Below are positions 1 through 8,989 of a stretch of DNA of 64,000 nt, in pieces (within the stretch, counting starts at the first letter, position 1; every line of letters starts with the position of its first letter). The translations under genes and the position numbers were made by a program. The DNA is from Candidatus Zixiibacteriota bacterium. Lineage in GTDB: Bacteria; Zixibacteria; MSB-5A5; WJJR01. Under the pieces are notes generated by a model. It was not told where the DNA came from. It saw only the letters and a list, made by a program, of their open reading frames with translations, and searched no databases. Location: assembly GCA_040752595.1 (NCBI GenBank), contig JBFMGX010000015.1, positions 62,001 through 126,000 on the forward strand, written 5' to 3'.

Positions 1-1125
1 GATGTATGGCGCTTCGATCGCCCATTTCGATCCGCCGGAGGGTACGAAGTAGTTGACGATCCCCGAATACCAGTAGACAATGGCCGGGTATGTATGCGCC
101 GAAGCCACCGAGACAAAGGCATCAGCGAGCCGTTCGGCCAAGCCCGACGACTTGATGATGCCGTACATGCCGGCGTAGAACGGAAACTGCAAGACGATTC
201 CCCAGAGTAGTTTGCCGCCCTCGCCGGCGGCTTTGAGCAATGAGGCCGTGTTGCGGTGCAGCAAAACGCCGAGAAACAGCACGGTGAAGTTGAAGGCATC
301 GAGCGTCAATGAACCATGGCGCCCGGCGAAATACCACACCGCCCAGATCAATCCCAGAATGCCGAAGACGGCGTTCATGAGATAGGAATGCTCCAGACGG
401 TCGGCGGGCGACGGTGTCGCGGGCGGCTCCGGCACAGAGAAATCCGCAAAGTCGTGCAGGACGTCTGGTGAGACAGTGACCGTGCGCTCGCGGCGGGGAT
501 GCAGCATCGGCGTGAAGAAGCAGAGGAAGATGCAAACGATCCCAACAAGGATGAGGTTGAAAGGGGCGAAGACTGTCTCGCCCATCGGTATCAGGCCGAT
601 CTCTTTCTCCAAAAAATGCCCCGGCGTGGCGACCAGAAGCGGCGCCGAGGCGGACAGGCCGGCATGCCAAGTGCAACCCATGCCGAGATAGGCGCAGGCG
701 ACGAGCAGACGGTAATCGACATCGCGTCTCTGCGCGGCGATGAATCGCACCATCAAGGCCGCGCCAACGATCGAGAGCCCCCAGTGAATCCAAGCCAGCG
801 CCAGGGAGAGGATGGTCATCGTCAGGATCGCCGACTTCGGTCCCTTGGGGATGCGGGCAACCGCGACCAAGAGCCGCCGCACCGGGGTCGAGACGGCGAC
901 GATGTACCCGGTGAAGACGATCAGGCACATCTGCATGGCAAACGACAACAGCGACCAGAAGCCATCACCCCAGTAGTTGACGCAGGTGAAAATACCGGTC
1001 GGCGTGAGTGTGATCGCCGCCGCAAAGACGATCAGGGTCAACAGACAGGCGATGATGAACGAATTCGGAACCCAACGTACGGAGAAACGAGTCAGACCGG
1101 CGGCGGCACGTTCGAGCAGAGGCAT
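1..1125 (-). CDS. atoE: short-chain fatty acid transporter AtoE family (partial, runs off left edge)
   Basis: The minus strand is open from an ATG at 1125 to the window edge (375 codons), so the C-terminus is missing. The translation starts MPLLERAAAGLTRF and is strongly hydrophobic throughout. It carries hallmarks of the AtoE family of short-chain fatty acid permeases: NYWGDGFWSLLSFAMQM near residue 50, a TWHAGLSASAPLLVATPGH stretch, and LQFPFYAGMYGIIK followed by VPSGGSKWAIEAP near the end. AtoE proteins carry acetoacetate or short fatty acids across the inner membrane. The ribosome binding site is weak. No linked fatty-acid genes are visible, so the substrate is inferred only from the family. 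Confidence 0.88.
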   Translation of the reverse strand, partial: MPLLERAAAGLTRFSVRWVPNSFIIACLLTLIVFAAAITLTPTGIFTCVNYWGDGFWSLLSFAMQMCLIVFTGYIVAVSTPVRRLLVAVARIPKGPKSAILTMTILSLALAWIHWGLSIVGAALMVRFIAAQRRDVDYRLLVACAYLGMGCTWHAGLSASAPLLVATPGHFLEKEIGLIPMGETVFAPFNLILVGIVCIFLCFFTPMLHPRRERTVTVSPDVLHDFADFSVPEPPATPSPADRLEHSYLMNAVFGILGLIWAVWYFAGRHGSLTLDAFNFTVLFLGVLLHRNTASLLKAAGEGGKLLWGIVLQFPFYAGMYGIIKSSGLAERLADAFVSVASAHTYPAIVYWYSGIVNYFVPSGGSKWAIEAPYI

Positions 1126-1192
1126 GGCGGGAAGATACTCGCGACAGCCGGGAGCGAAAGCGCCTTCTCACCATCAGCCACGAACCTACAAC

Positions 1193-1301
1193 TGTCATGC
1201 TGAGCGAATCCCGCCCGCCGCGGCGGGCGGGATGACACGAAGCACCTGCTGTCGGTCGTTCACAGGAGGAAAGCAGATCCCTCACTTCGTTCGGGATGAC
1301 A
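1193..1301. repeat. REP-like dispersed element, family 1
   Basis: The two arms are inverted: TGTCATGCTGAGCGA at the left and AGCAGATCCCTCACTTCG...CGGGATGACA at the right. Related copies occur throughout the window. This element fills most of the gap between the transporter start and the gene at 1507. A short hairpin of family 2 (AAGGGGCTCAAGCCCCTT) follows at about 1348-1368. Confidence 0.75.
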
Positions 1302-1506
1302 TGGTGGTGCCTTCAACTCCCATCCTATCGCGCACTCATGGCAAGCAAGGGGCTCAAGCCCCTTGTTGACCAATCCGATTCGAACCCCCGCATCTGATAC
1401 GATCACGCGAGCGATCCCCCTGGCGCCTCGGGTTTTGTGTATCTTCCCCATCGGTCGACAGAGGCGCGGCGCGGACGGAGGGGATCATGCCGCAAAGGAG
1501 ACGGCG

Positions 1507-1920
1507 ATGGCGGGATTGGAACTGACCGATGAAGCGATTGCGAAGCTGACCGACGAGCAGATGACGGTCTTGCAGGATTTGGGCGAGTTGGCGGCGAAGA
1601 AGTTGAAAGTGGCGCAACAGATCAATGAGTTCACCGAGCGGGTGGTGGCCTCGCAGCGGACGATGGGGTTTCAGACCAAGGACGATCCTGCCGGGCTGCA
1701 CGAGGACCCGGAGGTGCTGTCGCTGGTGACGATCAAAGAGCGATTCAAGATGGGGAACATCCGCGAGCAGGTGCGCCGCACCCTGCGTCGGGCGGTCGAA
1801 GTGGGGCTTGGCGACCTGGCGATCATTCAACGGCAGTGCAAGATCTACGGTGTGGACTGCACGCCGGGTGCGACGACGGAGCGGCGGTATTTCTCCGATC
1901 CGCCAACGTCGGGGAATTGA
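1507..1920 (+). CDS. conserved-looking protein of unknown function, 137 aa
   Basis: The ATG at 1507 follows a clear AAAGGAG ribosome binding site at 1494-1500; the frame is open further upstream but that part is not supported. The protein starts MAGLELTDEAIAKLTDEQ, is soluble and charged, and the first half is predicted helical (QDLGELAAKKLKVAQQINEF). It contains two cysteines near the end (RQCKIYGVDC). I recognise no family. It precedes the YchF-like GTPase on the same strand with a repeat-filled gap of about 140 bases, so co-transcription is possible but not shown. Confidence 0.7.
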   Translation: MAGLELTDEAIAKLTDEQMTVLQDLGELAAKKLKVAQQINEFTERVVASQRTMGFQTKDDPAGLHEDPEVLSLVTIKERFKMGNIREQVRRTLRRAVEVGLGDLAIIQRQCKIYGVDCTPGATTERRYFSDPPTSGN

Positions 1921-1929
1921 GTGGTATAC

Positions 1930-2056
1930 GCCCACCCCTTCGACTTCCCTCGGCTTCGCTCGGGACAAGTCGCTCAGGGCAAGCCCGGCCCTCCCCGCCT
2001 GCGGGGAGGGGGCAATGTCCTCCCCCCGTGGACGGGGGGAGTTAGAGGGGGGGACG
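1930..2056. repeat. dispersed GC-rich repeat (family 3b) ending in a purine tract
   Basis: Hairpins CCCTCCCCGC...GCGGGGAGGG and CCCCCCGTGGACGGGGGG are followed by AGTTAGAGGGGGGG. The last 36 bases recur almost exactly at 17766-17802. The terminal purine tract sits about 8 bases before the ATG at 2061 and would act as its ribosome binding site. Confidence 0.7.
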
Positions 2057-2060
2057 CCCA

Positions 2061-3110
2061 ATGCTGAAGATCGGGGTCATCGGCCAGCCGCGGTCGGGGA
2101 AGACGACGGTCTACAACGCCGTGGCCGCGGCACATGCCGATGTCGACGCCTATCTGGGGCGCGATGAGGTTCGGCGCTCGATGGTCAAGGTCCCGGATGG
2201 GCGATTGGATCGCTTGTTTGCTCTGTTTGGCCCCCCCAGGAAGGTCCACGCCGAAATCGAGTACTTCGATTTTCCGCCGTTGACCGGCGACGCCAGTGAA
2301 GTGGCGCTGTTGCCACCAGCATTGAGAGAGCTGGACGCCCTCGTGATCGCCCTGCGTGAATTCGGCGAGAATGCCGATCCGGCGGCGGATTGGCGCGCCA
2401 TCAATGAGGAGTTGATCCTGGCCGACCTGATGGTCGTGGAGAAACGTCTCGGACGGCTGAGCAAGGAGATCGAATCGGGACGCGATGAGAACAAGGTGGA
2501 ATACGAGGCGCTGGTCCGCTGTCGCCATGCCTTGGAGGCCGGTCGGCCGGTGCGCACGGTGTCATTCACGCCGACCGAACAGCGTCTGACGCGGGGATAC
2601 GCCTTCCTGTCCGGAATGCCGGTGCTGGCGTTGATCAATGCTCCCGATGACGGCTCCTCCCATTCTGATGAAGAGTGGACCGGTCTGTTGCAGCCAGGAC
2701 CGAAGGCGCTGGTAAGGACACTGCGCGCCAAGCTGGAGGCGGAACTGGCAACGCTCGATCCGGACGATCGGGCGGCGTTCATGGCCGATTACGGGCTGAG
2801 CACATCGGCGCTCGATGGCATGATCGCCACCTGCTACACGCTTCTGGGGTTGATCACGTTCTTCACCGGCGATGAGACCAAAGAAGTCCGGGCCTGGACG
2901 GTGCGTCGCGGCGCCAGCGCACCGGAGGCGGCGGGAGTCATACATTCGGATTTCGAGCAGGGTTTCATCCGCGCCGAGGTCACCCCGGTTGAAGACCTCT
3001 TGACCTTGGGATCATTCGCGGCGGTCAAGAAGGCCGGGAAGACGCGCTTGGAGGGGAAGGAATACATCGTCCAGGATGGCGACTACATGCTGTTCCGGTT
3101 CAATGTGTGA
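2061..3110 (+). CDS. divergent YchF/OBG-type GTPase-like protein
   Basis: This 349-aa protein starts MLKIGVIGQPRSGKTTVYNA, a P-loop that opens the protein as in YchF, and ends in a TGS-like domain (FFTGDETKEVRAWTVRRG, then IHSDFEQGFIRAEV and QDGDYMLFRF), the typical YchF C-terminus. The length is close to the usual 360 aa. YchF is an ATP-hydrolysing, ribosome-associated member of the OBG GTPases. Two core motifs look altered: the expected DIAGL of G3 is EYFDFPPL here, and the NVDE-like G4 is LALINAPDD. The central part (EKRLGRLSKEIESG) matches the coiled-coil insertion. It may be a paralogue rather than housekeeping YchF, so no symbol is given. Its Shine-Dalgarno tract lies in a dispersed repeat. 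Confidence 0.8.
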   Translation: MLKIGVIGQPRSGKTTVYNAVAAAHADVDAYLGRDEVRRSMVKVPDGRLDRLFALFGPPRKVHAEIEYFDFPPLTGDASEVALLPPALRELDALVIALREFGENADPAADWRAINEELILADLMVVEKRLGRLSKEIESGRDENKVEYEALVRCRHALEAGRPVRTVSFTPTEQRLTRGYAFLSGMPVLALINAPDDGSSHSDEEWTGLLQPGPKALVRTLRAKLEAELATLDPDDRAAFMADYGLSTSALDGMIATCYTLLGLITFFTGDETKEVRAWTVRRGASAPEAAGVIHSDFEQGFIRAEVTPVEDLLTLGSFAAVKKAGKTRLEGKEYIVQDGDYMLFRFNV

Positions 3111-3135
3111 ACATGGAGTAGATGCGAATGTCGCA

Positions 3136-3210
3136 GGGGGCTGAAAGCCCCCTGTCCTCTATTTGAGAAGTTGAAGGAGCCAGTAGGGCGGGCTGTGCCC
3201 GCCGGTTCTT
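3136..3210. repeat. short dispersed hairpins (families 2 and 4)
   Basis: CAGGGGGCTGAAAGCCCCCTG is a near-perfect hairpin of the family seen at 1348, 22246, 29557, 37165 and 39321. It is followed by AGGGCGGGCTGTGCCCGCC, a second dispersed palindrome. It sits between a gene end and a gene start on the same strand. Confidence 0.6.
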
Positions 3211-3252
3211 CGGACGAACAATCGAAGCAGACTGCGCACGACGAGCTGGTTC

Positions 3253-5313
3253 ATGACCGATCGCAACGATTCTGCGAGCCATCAAGATCACTACTGGGCC
3301 GCATTAGTGGCGCTGCTAATATGGCTTGCCGTCGTTGCCTCGGCCGCGTTCTTCCCCCATCAGCGGCTGTGGGGGCTCAATCATCTGGCGTTTGTCGGTC
3401 CGACGGTGCGTTGGGCGTTTGCCGGTGCGGCGATTGCAGCGATCATGCTTGTTCTGCTGCCCCGTGTCCTTCCCCACAAATCATGGGCCTCGGGACGTTG
3501 GCTGTCGGACTGGCGTGGCGGCGTGGCGCTGGCGATCGCCGTCGGCGTGCTCGCATCGCTTTTGCATGCGCGGGAAGCGTTCCTCGGCGACGGTACGTTG
3601 CGCGCCGACGGAGCCAGTGAAGGCGCGGCCCTGGCGCCATCGGAGATGTTGCCGACATTCCTGACCGCCACGCTGGTGCGCTATGCGCCCTCGGCCTGGG
3701 CGATCGATGGGTATGACGCTTATCGGATCATATCGATTGTCTTTGCGGTTCTCCTGACGCTCGGATTGTGGTGGTTGGTCCCGAAGACGGGAACAGACGG
3801 GCGCTCACCGGTCTTCTGGCTGCTCACTTTTGGCTCGGTGCGACTGATGGCCGGGTACATCGAGTCGTACATGCCGGTGTTTACGGCGTTGACGCTCTGG
3901 GCTCTGGCCGCGTGGGCGTATCGACGAGGACGTCTCGCGGCCGGTTGGGTGATGGCGTTTTGGGTCGTGGCGATGGTGTCGCACATCATGGCGGTCGTGC
4001 TGATTCCGGCAACGCTCTGGCTGTTTGCGGTCGGTCCGCGCGGGCGACCCGGCCGGCAGCGGGCATCGCTGACGACTTTCTTTGTGATCGCGCTCATCGT
4101 GGCCGGCACGGTCCTCGGGATCTTCCTCAAGTATGAAGTCGCAGGGCTGGGTGTTAAGGGAACGCACTTTGTGCTGCCGCCATTCTCGAAGGCACCGCAT
4201 CAGTACGGCCTTTTCTCGTTGCCGCATCTGTTGGACTTCGTCAATCACTGGCTACTACTGGCGCCGGCGTTCCTCGCGGCGATCGGTGTTGTTGTCGCGA
4301 CGGCCGGTCTCGGTTGGCTCTCACCGGCGACATCGCTACGGCGGGGGGCGCTTTGGTCGTCCGATCTCCTGCTTTGGTGCCTGACCGCCGGTGTACCGTT
4401 GGCGGCCGCCATCGTCTTGGAGCCACAGCTCGGCTGGGGGCGTGATTGGGACTTGTTCTGCGTGCTGTCGGCCCCGGCACTGGTGGGGATGGCACTCTGG
4501 CTGGCGGGAAATGTCAAGGGAGCATTGCGCCGCAGCGCTGCCGCCATTGCCATCCTGTCGACCGGATTATGGCTGGTATTCTCCGTGGATGCCAATGCCG
4601 AGCGGCGACGGTTTGAGGCGCTTCTGGATCTCGACCCCACACGCGCGGGATATGGGCATGAGATCATGGCCCATTACTACCGGCGCCGGAATGACTATCA
4701 GAGCGCACTCGAACACTACCAGAAGGCGCTCTTTGCCGGAGAGAATCAGCGTTACCGCATGAGCGTGGCGGTCTGCTACTACTATATGGGGAAGTTCGAT
4801 CAATCGGAGCTGTGGTACCGTGGGGTCGTGGCGCGCGATTCGGCCATGGCCCCGGCATGGCATGGGTTGTCCTTGGCGTTGCAGCGGCAGGGACGGTTCG
4901 GCGAGGCACGTGATTGCGCGCTGCGGGCGCTGGCCATCCAGCCGAATGAGATCGACTTTCAGTATCAGGTCGGGGTCATCAATCTGGAGCTGGGTGATTG
5001 GCAGGCGGCGCTCCCATACCTGGAGCCGTTGGCGCGTCTACAGCCGCGTCGCGCCAACCACCTCAATGGCCTCGGTCTTTGTTACTTGGGATTGAAACGC
5101 CTGCCGGAGGCCGAAGCCGTACTGAGTGAGGCACTACGCCTCGAACCGGGCAATGCGGTGGTGATCCTGAATCTCGCCCGGGTCGCCGTGGCGCGGCAGA
5201 ACTACACAGCGGCGCGGAGCTTCCTTTCCCGGTATGAGCAGTTGACCCCGCCGGGGGGGCGTCACCCGGAGGCCCGCCTGTTGGCCGATTCGCTGGCGCG
5301 GGTGGGGGCGTAG
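3253..5313 (+). CDS. polytopic membrane protein with C-terminal TPR domain
   Basis: This 686-aa protein begins MTDRNDSASHQDHYWAALVA. Residues about 15-450 form roughly ten hydrophobic membrane segments. They end in a conserved-looking WGRDWDLFCVLSAP motif and one last helix. From about residue 465 it becomes soluble with at least five tetratricopeptide repeats (for example HYQKALFAGENQRYRMSVAV, then GLGLCYLGLKRLPEAEAVL). The plan resembles membrane-anchored TPR proteins, some with glycosyltransferase-like membrane domains, but no catalytic motif was recognised. The TPR part probably mediates protein contacts at the inner membrane. It stands alone between repeat-filled gaps. Confidence 0.8.
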   Translation: MTDRNDSASHQDHYWAALVALLIWLAVVASAAFFPHQRLWGLNHLAFVGPTVRWAFAGAAIAAIMLVLLPRVLPHKSWASGRWLSDWRGGVALAIAVGVLASLLHAREAFLGDGTLRADGASEGAALAPSEMLPTFLTATLVRYAPSAWAIDGYDAYRIISIVFAVLLTLGLWWLVPKTGTDGRSPVFWLLTFGSVRLMAGYIESYMPVFTALTLWALAAWAYRRGRLAAGWVMAFWVVAMVSHIMAVVLIPATLWLFAVGPRGRPGRQRASLTTFFVIALIVAGTVLGIFLKYEVAGLGVKGTHFVLPPFSKAPHQYGLFSLPHLLDFVNHWLLLAPAFLAAIGVVVATAGLGWLSPATSLRRGALWSSDLLLWCLTAGVPLAAAIVLEPQLGWGRDWDLFCVLSAPALVGMALWLAGNVKGALRRSAAAIAILSTGLWLVFSVDANAERRRFEALLDLDPTRAGYGHEIMAHYYRRRNDYQSALEHYQKALFAGENQRYRMSVAVCYYYMGKFDQSELWYRGVVARDSAMAPAWHGLSLALQRQGRFGEARDCALRALAIQPNEIDFQYQVGVINLELGDWQAALPYLEPLARLQPRRANHLNGLGLCYLGLKRLPEAEAVLSEALRLEPGNAVVILNLARVAVARQNYTAARSFLSRYEQLTPPGGRHPEARLLADSLARVGA

Positions 5314-5390
5314 TTCCCGTCAGCACGGGTCTGAAGACCCGTGGCACAGTCGGTTCGGGGCATTCCCACCCTGCGGGTGGGGCACTAACG
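5314..5390. repeat. dispersed hairpins CACGGGTCTGAAGACCCGTG and CCCACCCTGCGGGTGGG
   Basis: Two short palindromes lie side by side just after the stop of the TPR protein. The first recurs at 35198-35220 and in degraded form at 8660-8790. The second recurs at 8602-8620 and 53865-53886. Either could act as a terminator, but neither has a clear T run. Confidence 0.6.
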
Positions 5391-5555
5391 GTTAACGGGT
5401 CTTGCGGCGACAGCCGAAACTAAGAGAGAGGCATTCGGGTAAAGGGGTATGGAAAAGCGGCTGTTCCGGGACCGGGCGGGTACGTATTCTGAATGTCAAT
5501 AAGAACTGAGGCGTCGCGCAAGCCGAAGGAGAATCGTCGCAATGGAGTCACTGCC

Positions 5556-6008
5556 ATGAGCATGGCCGAATTCAAGAAGGACCTGATCCAGGATGTGCGG
5601 CAGATCCAGGAGGAGATGGATCTGTTGTTCAATCAACTGGCGAGCTGGCGCAAAATGCCGACGTCCAACCGGATGTGGCGGCCGTTCACCGACGTCTGGG
5701 AGAGCGACGACGAGGTCGTGGTGCTGGTGGAATTGGCCGGTGTCAGACTGTCGGACATCTCCGTGACACTGGCCGATGGTGTCCTCACGGTGAAAGGGGA
5801 ACGCCAGGCGGTGCCGATCGGGGATGGTTGCTGCTTCCGCAATCTGGAGATCGCCACCGGACGGTTTGAGCGCAACATCCAATTGCCCGACCGTGTCGAT
5901 CCGGAACGGGTGAAGGCCGCCTACAAGAACGGGCTTCTGGAGATCACGATCGCCAAGTCGACGCCGCAAGCGGGTGCGGCGCGCGAGATTGTCGTGCAGG
6001 AAGAGTAG
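5556..6008 (+). CDS. small heat shock protein, Hsp20/alpha-crystallin family
   Basis: The ATG at 5556 follows a GGAG box at 5544-5547 with 8-base spacing, giving 150 aa. The N-terminus (MSMAEFKKDLIQDVRQIQEE) is helical. An alpha-crystallin domain spans about residues 45-140: WRPFTDVWESDDEVVVLVEL, the ISVTLADGVLTVKGER strand pair, FERNIQLPDRVDPERVKAAY, and the signature KNGLLEITIAK. These proteins are ATP-independent holdases that keep unfolding proteins soluble. Lon follows about 100 bases downstream on the same strand, so the pair may form a small proteostasis unit, although a repeat lies between them. Confidence 0.93.
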   Translation: MSMAEFKKDLIQDVRQIQEEMDLLFNQLASWRKMPTSNRMWRPFTDVWESDDEVVVLVELAGVRLSDISVTLADGVLTVKGERQAVPIGDGCCFRNLEIATGRFERNIQLPDRVDPERVKAAYKNGLLEITIAKSTPQAGAAREIVVQEE

Positions 6009-6009
6009 A

Positions 6010-6069
6010 ACAAACAGCAGATCCTTCGCTTCCCCCGACTTCGCTCGGGACAAGTCGCCCGGGATGACA
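6010..6069. repeat. half copy of REP-like family 1
   Basis: The right arm only is present: AACAGCAGATCCTTCGCTTC...CGGGATGACA. It occupies the gap between hsp20 and lon and overlaps an alternative lon start at 6064, which is one reason to prefer the GTG at 6109. Confidence 0.65.
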
Positions 6070-6108
6070 ACCGGCGACGGCGGATACCATACGAATGAGG
6101 CGGGCAAC

Positions 6109-8556
6109 GTGACGGCAACGGAAACACCCACGGTACCGGCGGCGGAGAAACCGCAGACGACGACAGCCACTCCTGAGTTGGAGCAACTGGCGCTCCTTCC
6201 CACCAAGGGGACGGTGGTCTTCCCCGCCATGGTGGTGCCGCTTCTGGTCACGGAGCAGAAGTACGCGCGGTTGATCGATCAGACCCTGATGCGCGGACGG
6301 CTGGTCGGTCTGATTGCCCAGAAGAACCCCGATCAGGATGATCCGGGCGCCGATGGACTGTACCAAGTCGGGACGGTCGGCTCGATTCTGAAGATGTTGC
6401 GCTTCCCCGACGGTTCGGTGCGCTGCCTCGTGCAGGGGATGATCCGGTTCACGGTGCGCGAGATCATCCGTACCTCCCCCTTTGTTGTCGCCAAAGTCGA
6501 AACCCACGAGGACGACACGGCGCGCTCGGTGCCGATCGAGGCGACGGTGCGCAACGCGCTGGAGCTGCTCAAGAAGGCGGTGGAGCTGTCACCCTACCTG
6601 TCGGAAGAAGTGCAGGTGACGGCGATGAACACCGAGGAACCGGGGAAGCTCGCCGACTTGATCGCCGCCAACCTTAATGTGGCCCACGCGCAGAAGCAGG
6701 ACGTGCTGGAGACCTTCGAGATCCGCGCGCGCCTGGACAAGGTCGTCGATTTGCTCAACAAGGAGGTCGAAGTCCTCGAATTGTCCCGCAAGATCCAGTC
6801 GCAGGCGGCGACCGAGATGGGACGGATGCAGAAGGAATACATCCTGCGCGAGCAATTGAAGGCGATCCAGAAGGAATTGGGCGAGACCGACGATCACGCG
6901 CAGGACATCGCCGAGTTCCGTCGCAAGATCGACGAAGCCCACATGACCGATCAGGCCAGGGAGACGGCGGACAAGGAAGTCGACCGTCTGGAGAAGATGA
7001 ACACCGCCTCGGCCGAGTACATGGTGAGCCGCACGTACCTCGATTGGCTGGTGTCGTTGCCATGGGACAAGAAGACCGACGACAACCTCGACATTCCGCA
7101 CGCGCAGCAGGTGCTGGACGAAGACCACTACGGGCTGGAGAAGGTCAAAGACCGCATTCTCGAGTTTCTGGCGGTGCGCAAGCTGAAAGACTCGGTGAAG
7201 GGTCCGATCCTCTGCTTCGTCGGCCCGCCGGGAGTGGGGAAGACATCGCTGGGACGGTCGATTGCGCGGGCAATGGGACGGAAGTTCGAGCGGGTGTCAT
7301 TGGGCGGGATGCGCGACGAGGCGGAGATCCGCGGGCACCGGCGCACGTACATCGGCGCCCTGCCGGGACGGGTCATTCAGGGATTGCGCCGCGCCGCTGT
7401 GAAGAATCCGGTGTTCATGCTCGATGAGATCGACAAGCTCGGCGCCGATTTCCGTGGCGACCCGGCCTCGGCGCTCCTGGAGGTGCTCGACCCGGAGCAG
7501 AACAACGCCTTCTCGGATCACTATCTCGACGTCGGCTTCGATCTGTCGGCGGTGATGTTCATCACCACGGCGAATCTGCTGCATCCGATTCCGGCGGTGC
7601 TGCGCGACCGGATGGAGACGATCGAGATGCCGGGGTACACCGATCTGGAGAAGATTCAGATCGCCAAGCGCTACTTGCTGCCGCGGGAGCTGGAGAACCA
7701 CGGGCTGAAGCGGACGCAGTTGTCGATCACCGATGAAGCGCTGGCGCACATCATGCGCGACTACACGCGCGAGTCGGGGGTGCGCAACCTCAACCGCGAG
7801 ATCGCGACGATCTGCCGCAAGGTGGCGCGCGAGGTGGCCTCGGGGAAGCGCGCCAAGACGACGGTGTCGATCAATGACATCCCCGAATACCTCGGGCCGC
7901 ACAAGTTCGTCCCGGAGGTGATTTCGCGCGCGGCGCAAATCGGCGTGGTGCCGGGGCTGGCGTGGACTGCGGCGGGCGGCGACATCATTTTTGTCGAGGC
8001 CACTAAGATGCCGGGCAAGAAGGTGCTGACCTACACCGGCTCACTCGGCGAGGTGATGGGCGAATCGGTACAGGCGGCGTTCTCGTGGGTGCGCTCCAAC
8101 TATCGTCTCTTAGGGCTGGAACCGGACGTGTTCGCCCAGTCGGACGTGCATGTGCATGTCCCCTCGGCGGCGACACCCAAGGATGGACCCTCGGCGGGCG
8201 TGACGATGGCGACCGCAATTGCCTCGGTCTTCACCGGACGACCGGTCGTGCCGCGTCTGTCGATGACCGGCGAAGTCACCCTGCGCGGCCAGGTGTTGGC
8301 CATCGGCGGTCTGAAGGAAAAATCACTGGCGGCATATCGCGCCCAGATTCACACGGTCTTGATCCCCCGCGACAATGAGAAGGATCTCGTCGATGTCCCC
8401 GCCGAAGTGAAGGAGAAGGTCACCTTCATTCCGGTGGCAACAATGACCGAGGTCATTCGTCACGCCTTGGCACAGGCACCGGAGGGGACCAAATCCCACA
8501 ATATCAAACGTCACCCCAAATCCCGCCGTCAGCCCCGAAGAGGCACAAGGGGATAG
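6109..8556 (+). CDS. lon: ATP-dependent protease Lon
   Basis: Lon degrades misfolded and regulatory proteins in the cytoplasm. I prefer the GTG at 6109, which has a GAGG box 8 bases upstream; an ATG at 6064 lies inside a dispersed repeat. From 6109 the protein is 815 aa, a normal Lon length. The N-terminal substrate-binding LAN domain ([20 protein letters not shown]) and a coiled region precede the AAA+ module, with Walker [10 protein letters not shown] at about residue 372 and Walker [11 protein letters not shown]. The C-terminal protease domain has the catalytic serine in [11 protein letters not shown] (about S695) and the lysine in LKEKSLAA (about K738), 43 residues apart as in E. coli Lon. 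The last 25 or so residues are basic and poorly conserved in appearance. Confidence 0.97.
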   Translation: MTATETPTVPAAEKPQTTTATPELEQLALLPTKGTVVFPAMVVPLLVTEQKYARLIDQTLMRGRLVGLIAQKNPDQDDPGADGLYQVGTVGSILKMLRFPDGSVRCLVQGMIRFTVREIIRTSPFVVAKVETHEDDTARSVPIEATVRNALELLKKAVELSPYLSEEVQVTAMNTEEPGKLADLIAANLNVAHAQKQDVLETFEIRARLDKVVDLLNKEVEVLELSRKIQSQAATEMGRMQKEYILREQLKAIQKELGETDDHAQDIAEFRRKIDEAHMTDQARETADKEVDRLEKMNTASAEYMVSRTYLDWLVSLPWDKKTDDNLDIPHAQQVLDEDHYGLEKVKDRILEFLAVRKLKDSVKGPILCFVGPPGVGKTSLGRSIARAMGRKFERVSLGGMRDEAEIRGHRRTYIGALPGRVIQGLRRAAVKNPVFMLDEIDKLGADFRGDPASALLEVLDPEQNNAFSDHYLDVGFDLSAVMFITTANLLHPIPAVLRDRMETIEMPGYTDLEKIQIAKRYLLPRELENHGLKRTQLSITDEALAHIMRDYTRESGVRNLNREIATICRKVAREVASGKRAKTTVSINDIPEYLGPHKFVPEVISRAAQIGVVPGLAWTAAGGDIIFVEATKMPGKKVLTYTGSLGEVMGESVQAAFSWVRSNYRLLGLEPDVFAQSDVHVHVPSAATPKDGPSAGVTMATAIASVFTGRPVVPRLSMTGEVTLRGQVLAIGGLKEKSLAAYRAQIHTVLIPRDNEKDLVDVPAEVKEKVTFIPVATMTEVIRHALAQAPEGTKSHNIKRHPKSRRQPRRGTRG

Positions 8557-8574
8557 CCCACGGAGCCGGCCGTG

Positions 8575-8800
8575 GGACCGACGTGAGTCGCACGAAGAAT
8601 CCCGCCCTGCGGGTGGGCACCACAATGGGTGTCATAACCCTCGATGAGATGTGGACATCTGGTGCCATGGGTCCGTGGACCCGTGAACCTCCGATCTGCG
8701 GAGGCGGTTCGCACGGGTCGAAAGACACGTGTGCTGCGGATTGACCGAGCCAAGAGGCACGGGGAGGAAGACTCGTGGCACGGTGACAATTCCGACACGT
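8575..8800. repeat. cluster of degraded dispersed hairpins
   Basis: This stretch holds CCCGCCCTGCGGGTGGGC, a TGGGTCCGTGGACCCGTG palindrome, and two decayed copies of the CACGGGTCTGAAGACCCGTG type (around 8710 and 8757). No gene is evident in it. Confidence 0.55.
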
Positions 8801-8831
8801 CCCCGAAAAGCAGAGTCATCGATGCCGTGGC

Positions 8832-8969
8832 GTGGCCCACCTGAAGCTGGGGCGGATGAGCGATGCTGCGGCCGACTACAACCATCTCAAAGCGATCGAC
8901 TCCACCGAGGCGGCGGAACTCTGGGAGGAAATCGAGGCGGTTCAATCACAGGACCCGGCCAGGAGGTGA
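8832..8969 (+). pseudogene. possible remnant of a TPR-protein C-terminus
   Basis: A 45-codon stretch reads VAHLKLGRMSDAAADYNHLK, then AIDSTEAAELWEEIEAVQSQ, and stops at 8967-8969. The composition (alanine-rich, acidic, amphipathic, with L-G-x-x-x-A-A spacing) looks like the end of a tetratricopeptide protein. Upstream the same frame is quickly closed by a stop at 8784 and consists of repeat sequence. There is no ribosome binding site. It is best read as a decayed fragment. Confidence 0.3.
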
Positions 8970-8989
8970 CGAGGACCTCATTAAAGTCG

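Noticed and set aside
122-928. Long open frame on the minus strand at the left edge
   Set aside because: It is arginine/proline/histidine-rich and out of frame with the clear AtoE translation on the same strand.
1372-1402. GATTCGAACCCCCGC as the T-arm of a tRNA on the minus strand
   Set aside because: The flanking bases do not form a T-stem, and no anticodon or acceptor arms could be found.
5974-6063. Upstream extension of Lon
   Set aside because: It translates the end of hsp20 in another frame and a repeat; the GTG at 6109 has a proper ribosome binding site.
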